From CAZILN01 sp964540005 (GTDB lineage Bacteria; Bacteroidota; Bacteroidia; Bacteroidales; SM23-62), in the NCBI GenBank assembly GCA_964540005.1, contig CAZILN010000400.1, forward strand, positions 1-33,519: 33,519 bases of DNA, written 5' to 3'. Positions 33,196-33,519 of this stretch are shown here, in pieces. The notes below the pieces were generated by a model that saw nothing but the letters and a program-made list of their open reading frames with translations, had not been told where the DNA came from and did no database searches. How positions within the stretch are numbered: the first letter of the stretch is position 1; every line of letters starts with the position of its first letter. The translations under genes were made by a program, and so were the position numbers.

Positions 33196-33228
33196 ATCGG
33201 ATCGATCGATCCGATGAATCGATCCGAT
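33196..33228. repeat. GATC-rich 20-bp palindrome with an extra half copy
   Basis: ATCGGATCGATCGATCCGAT (33196-33215) is a perfect palindrome, and ATCGATCCGAT recurs at 33218-33228. Six GATC sites fall within 33195-33235. It begins 6 nt after the HD gene stop and has no U-run. The rest of 33229-33387 shows no gene. Confidence 0.7.
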
Positions 33229-33387
33229 GGGGATCAATAGGCTTAGTTCACCATATTTTTATGCAGACCAAAATAGCGAGCAATTATTGAAGTTTCCCAT
33301 CTTTTCTATAACATTCAATCTTTCCAATATTGCATGGTGCAGTACAGTTAATGTTCAATCTACATTGAAAACTTCATTTTATCAAAC

Positions 33388-33519
33388 TTGTCCGTAAAAC
33401 CACTTCTCTTCAGGGAGTGGATATAAGGACAATTCTACTGATTTTCGATATACTGTTTGACAATATCAAGTGGAGCTCCTCCGCAGGAAGCGATGAAATA
33501 ACTTGGAGACCATAAGCCT
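33388..33519 (-). mobile_element. IS200/IS605-family insertion sequence, right part, cut by window edge
   Basis: The element is recognised from the TnpA C-terminus (33435-33519) and from a subterminal imperfect hairpin just downstream of the tnpA stop: TTGTCC (33388-33393) pairs with GGACAA (33427-33432), with an inner CCACT/AGTGG stem (33400-33404 and 33416-33420). Such hairpins are what TnpA binds at the ends. The exact outer end and the target site cannot be fixed from this sequence. Confidence 0.7.
33435..33519 (-). CDS. tnpA: IS200/IS605-family transposase TnpA, C-terminal fragment (5' end outside window)
   Basis: Reading the minus strand from the window edge to TAG at 33437-33435 gives 27 residues beginning GLWSPSYFIASCGGAPLD. 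They finish with YIENQ, whose Tyr and the Gln four residues later match the nucleophile and metal-ligand positions of HUH (Y1) transposases. These enzymes move single-stranded DNA at hairpin ends. Only the C-terminus is present, so intactness cannot be judged. Confidence 0.85.
   Translation of the reverse strand, partial: GLWSPSYFIASCGGAPLDIVKQYIENQ

Noticed and set aside
33196..33215. Palindrome as a rho-independent terminator for the HD gene
   Set aside because: No U-run follows either arm and the core is a GATC repeat rather than a stem with a loop.
33288..33376. TGAAGTTT / AAACTTCA inverted repeat between the HD gene and the IS element
   Set aside because: Short 8-bp arms 73 nt apart in AT-rich DNA; expected by chance and not needed to explain the IS end.

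Overview
The window looks like a chromosomal segment of a Bacteroidota bacterium, probably Bacteroidales/Marinilabiliales-like. The evidence is a run of housekeeping genes in a layout familiar from that group (divergent pdxJ, CBS protein, nadK, DUF6089-type barrels, uppS, bamA, two Skp/OmpH genes, murI), a DUF5690 transporter, a fused gamma-alpha KorA with KorB, a bifunctional ThrA, and several TAnnTTTG promoter -7 boxes. No rRNA, tRNA or CRISPR array was seen.

Layout. Bases 1-1132 are AT-rich accessory DNA: a minus-strand HTH/Fic pair (mobile mystery proteins A and B) with a palindromic operator between its promoter boxes. Bases 1173-10386 hold pdxJ (minus) and a plus-strand cell-envelope cluster covering NAD kinase, two small outer-membrane barrels, undecaprenyl-PP synthase, BamA, two periplasmic chaperones and glutamate racemase. 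Bases 10400-21445 form a 2-oxoacid block: korAB behind a structured leader, two very large paralogous proteins that join receiver-like domains to a PEP-synthase-type ATP-grasp domain but lack the phosphohistidine and PEP domains, then glutamate dehydrogenase. Bases 21499-29176 are on the minus strand: queD-folE, fabD, and a threonine operon thrA-HAD phosphatase-thrB-thrC. Bases 29253-33189 return to the plus strand: a DUF5690 membrane protein, the heptose epimerase HldD, and an exported cyanophycinase overlapping an HD-domain hydrolase. The right edge cuts an IS200/IS605 element (C-terminus of TnpA plus its subterminal hairpin).

How the genes fit together. The left block builds the envelope: peptidoglycan and lipid-carrier precursors, and outer-membrane protein assembly. 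KorAB and GDH both act on 2-oxoglutarate, and the two receiver/ATP-grasp proteins lie between them. They are the best candidate here for an undescribed system, perhaps a phosphorylation-gated phosphotransferase. The thr operon runs the aspartate-to-threonine branch. It is odd in that two of its spacers are made of short tandem repeats, and the thrB-thrC spacer repeats look like ribosome-binding sites followed by two-codon reading frames.

All calls come from reading sequence and motifs by eye. No database search or structure prediction was run.
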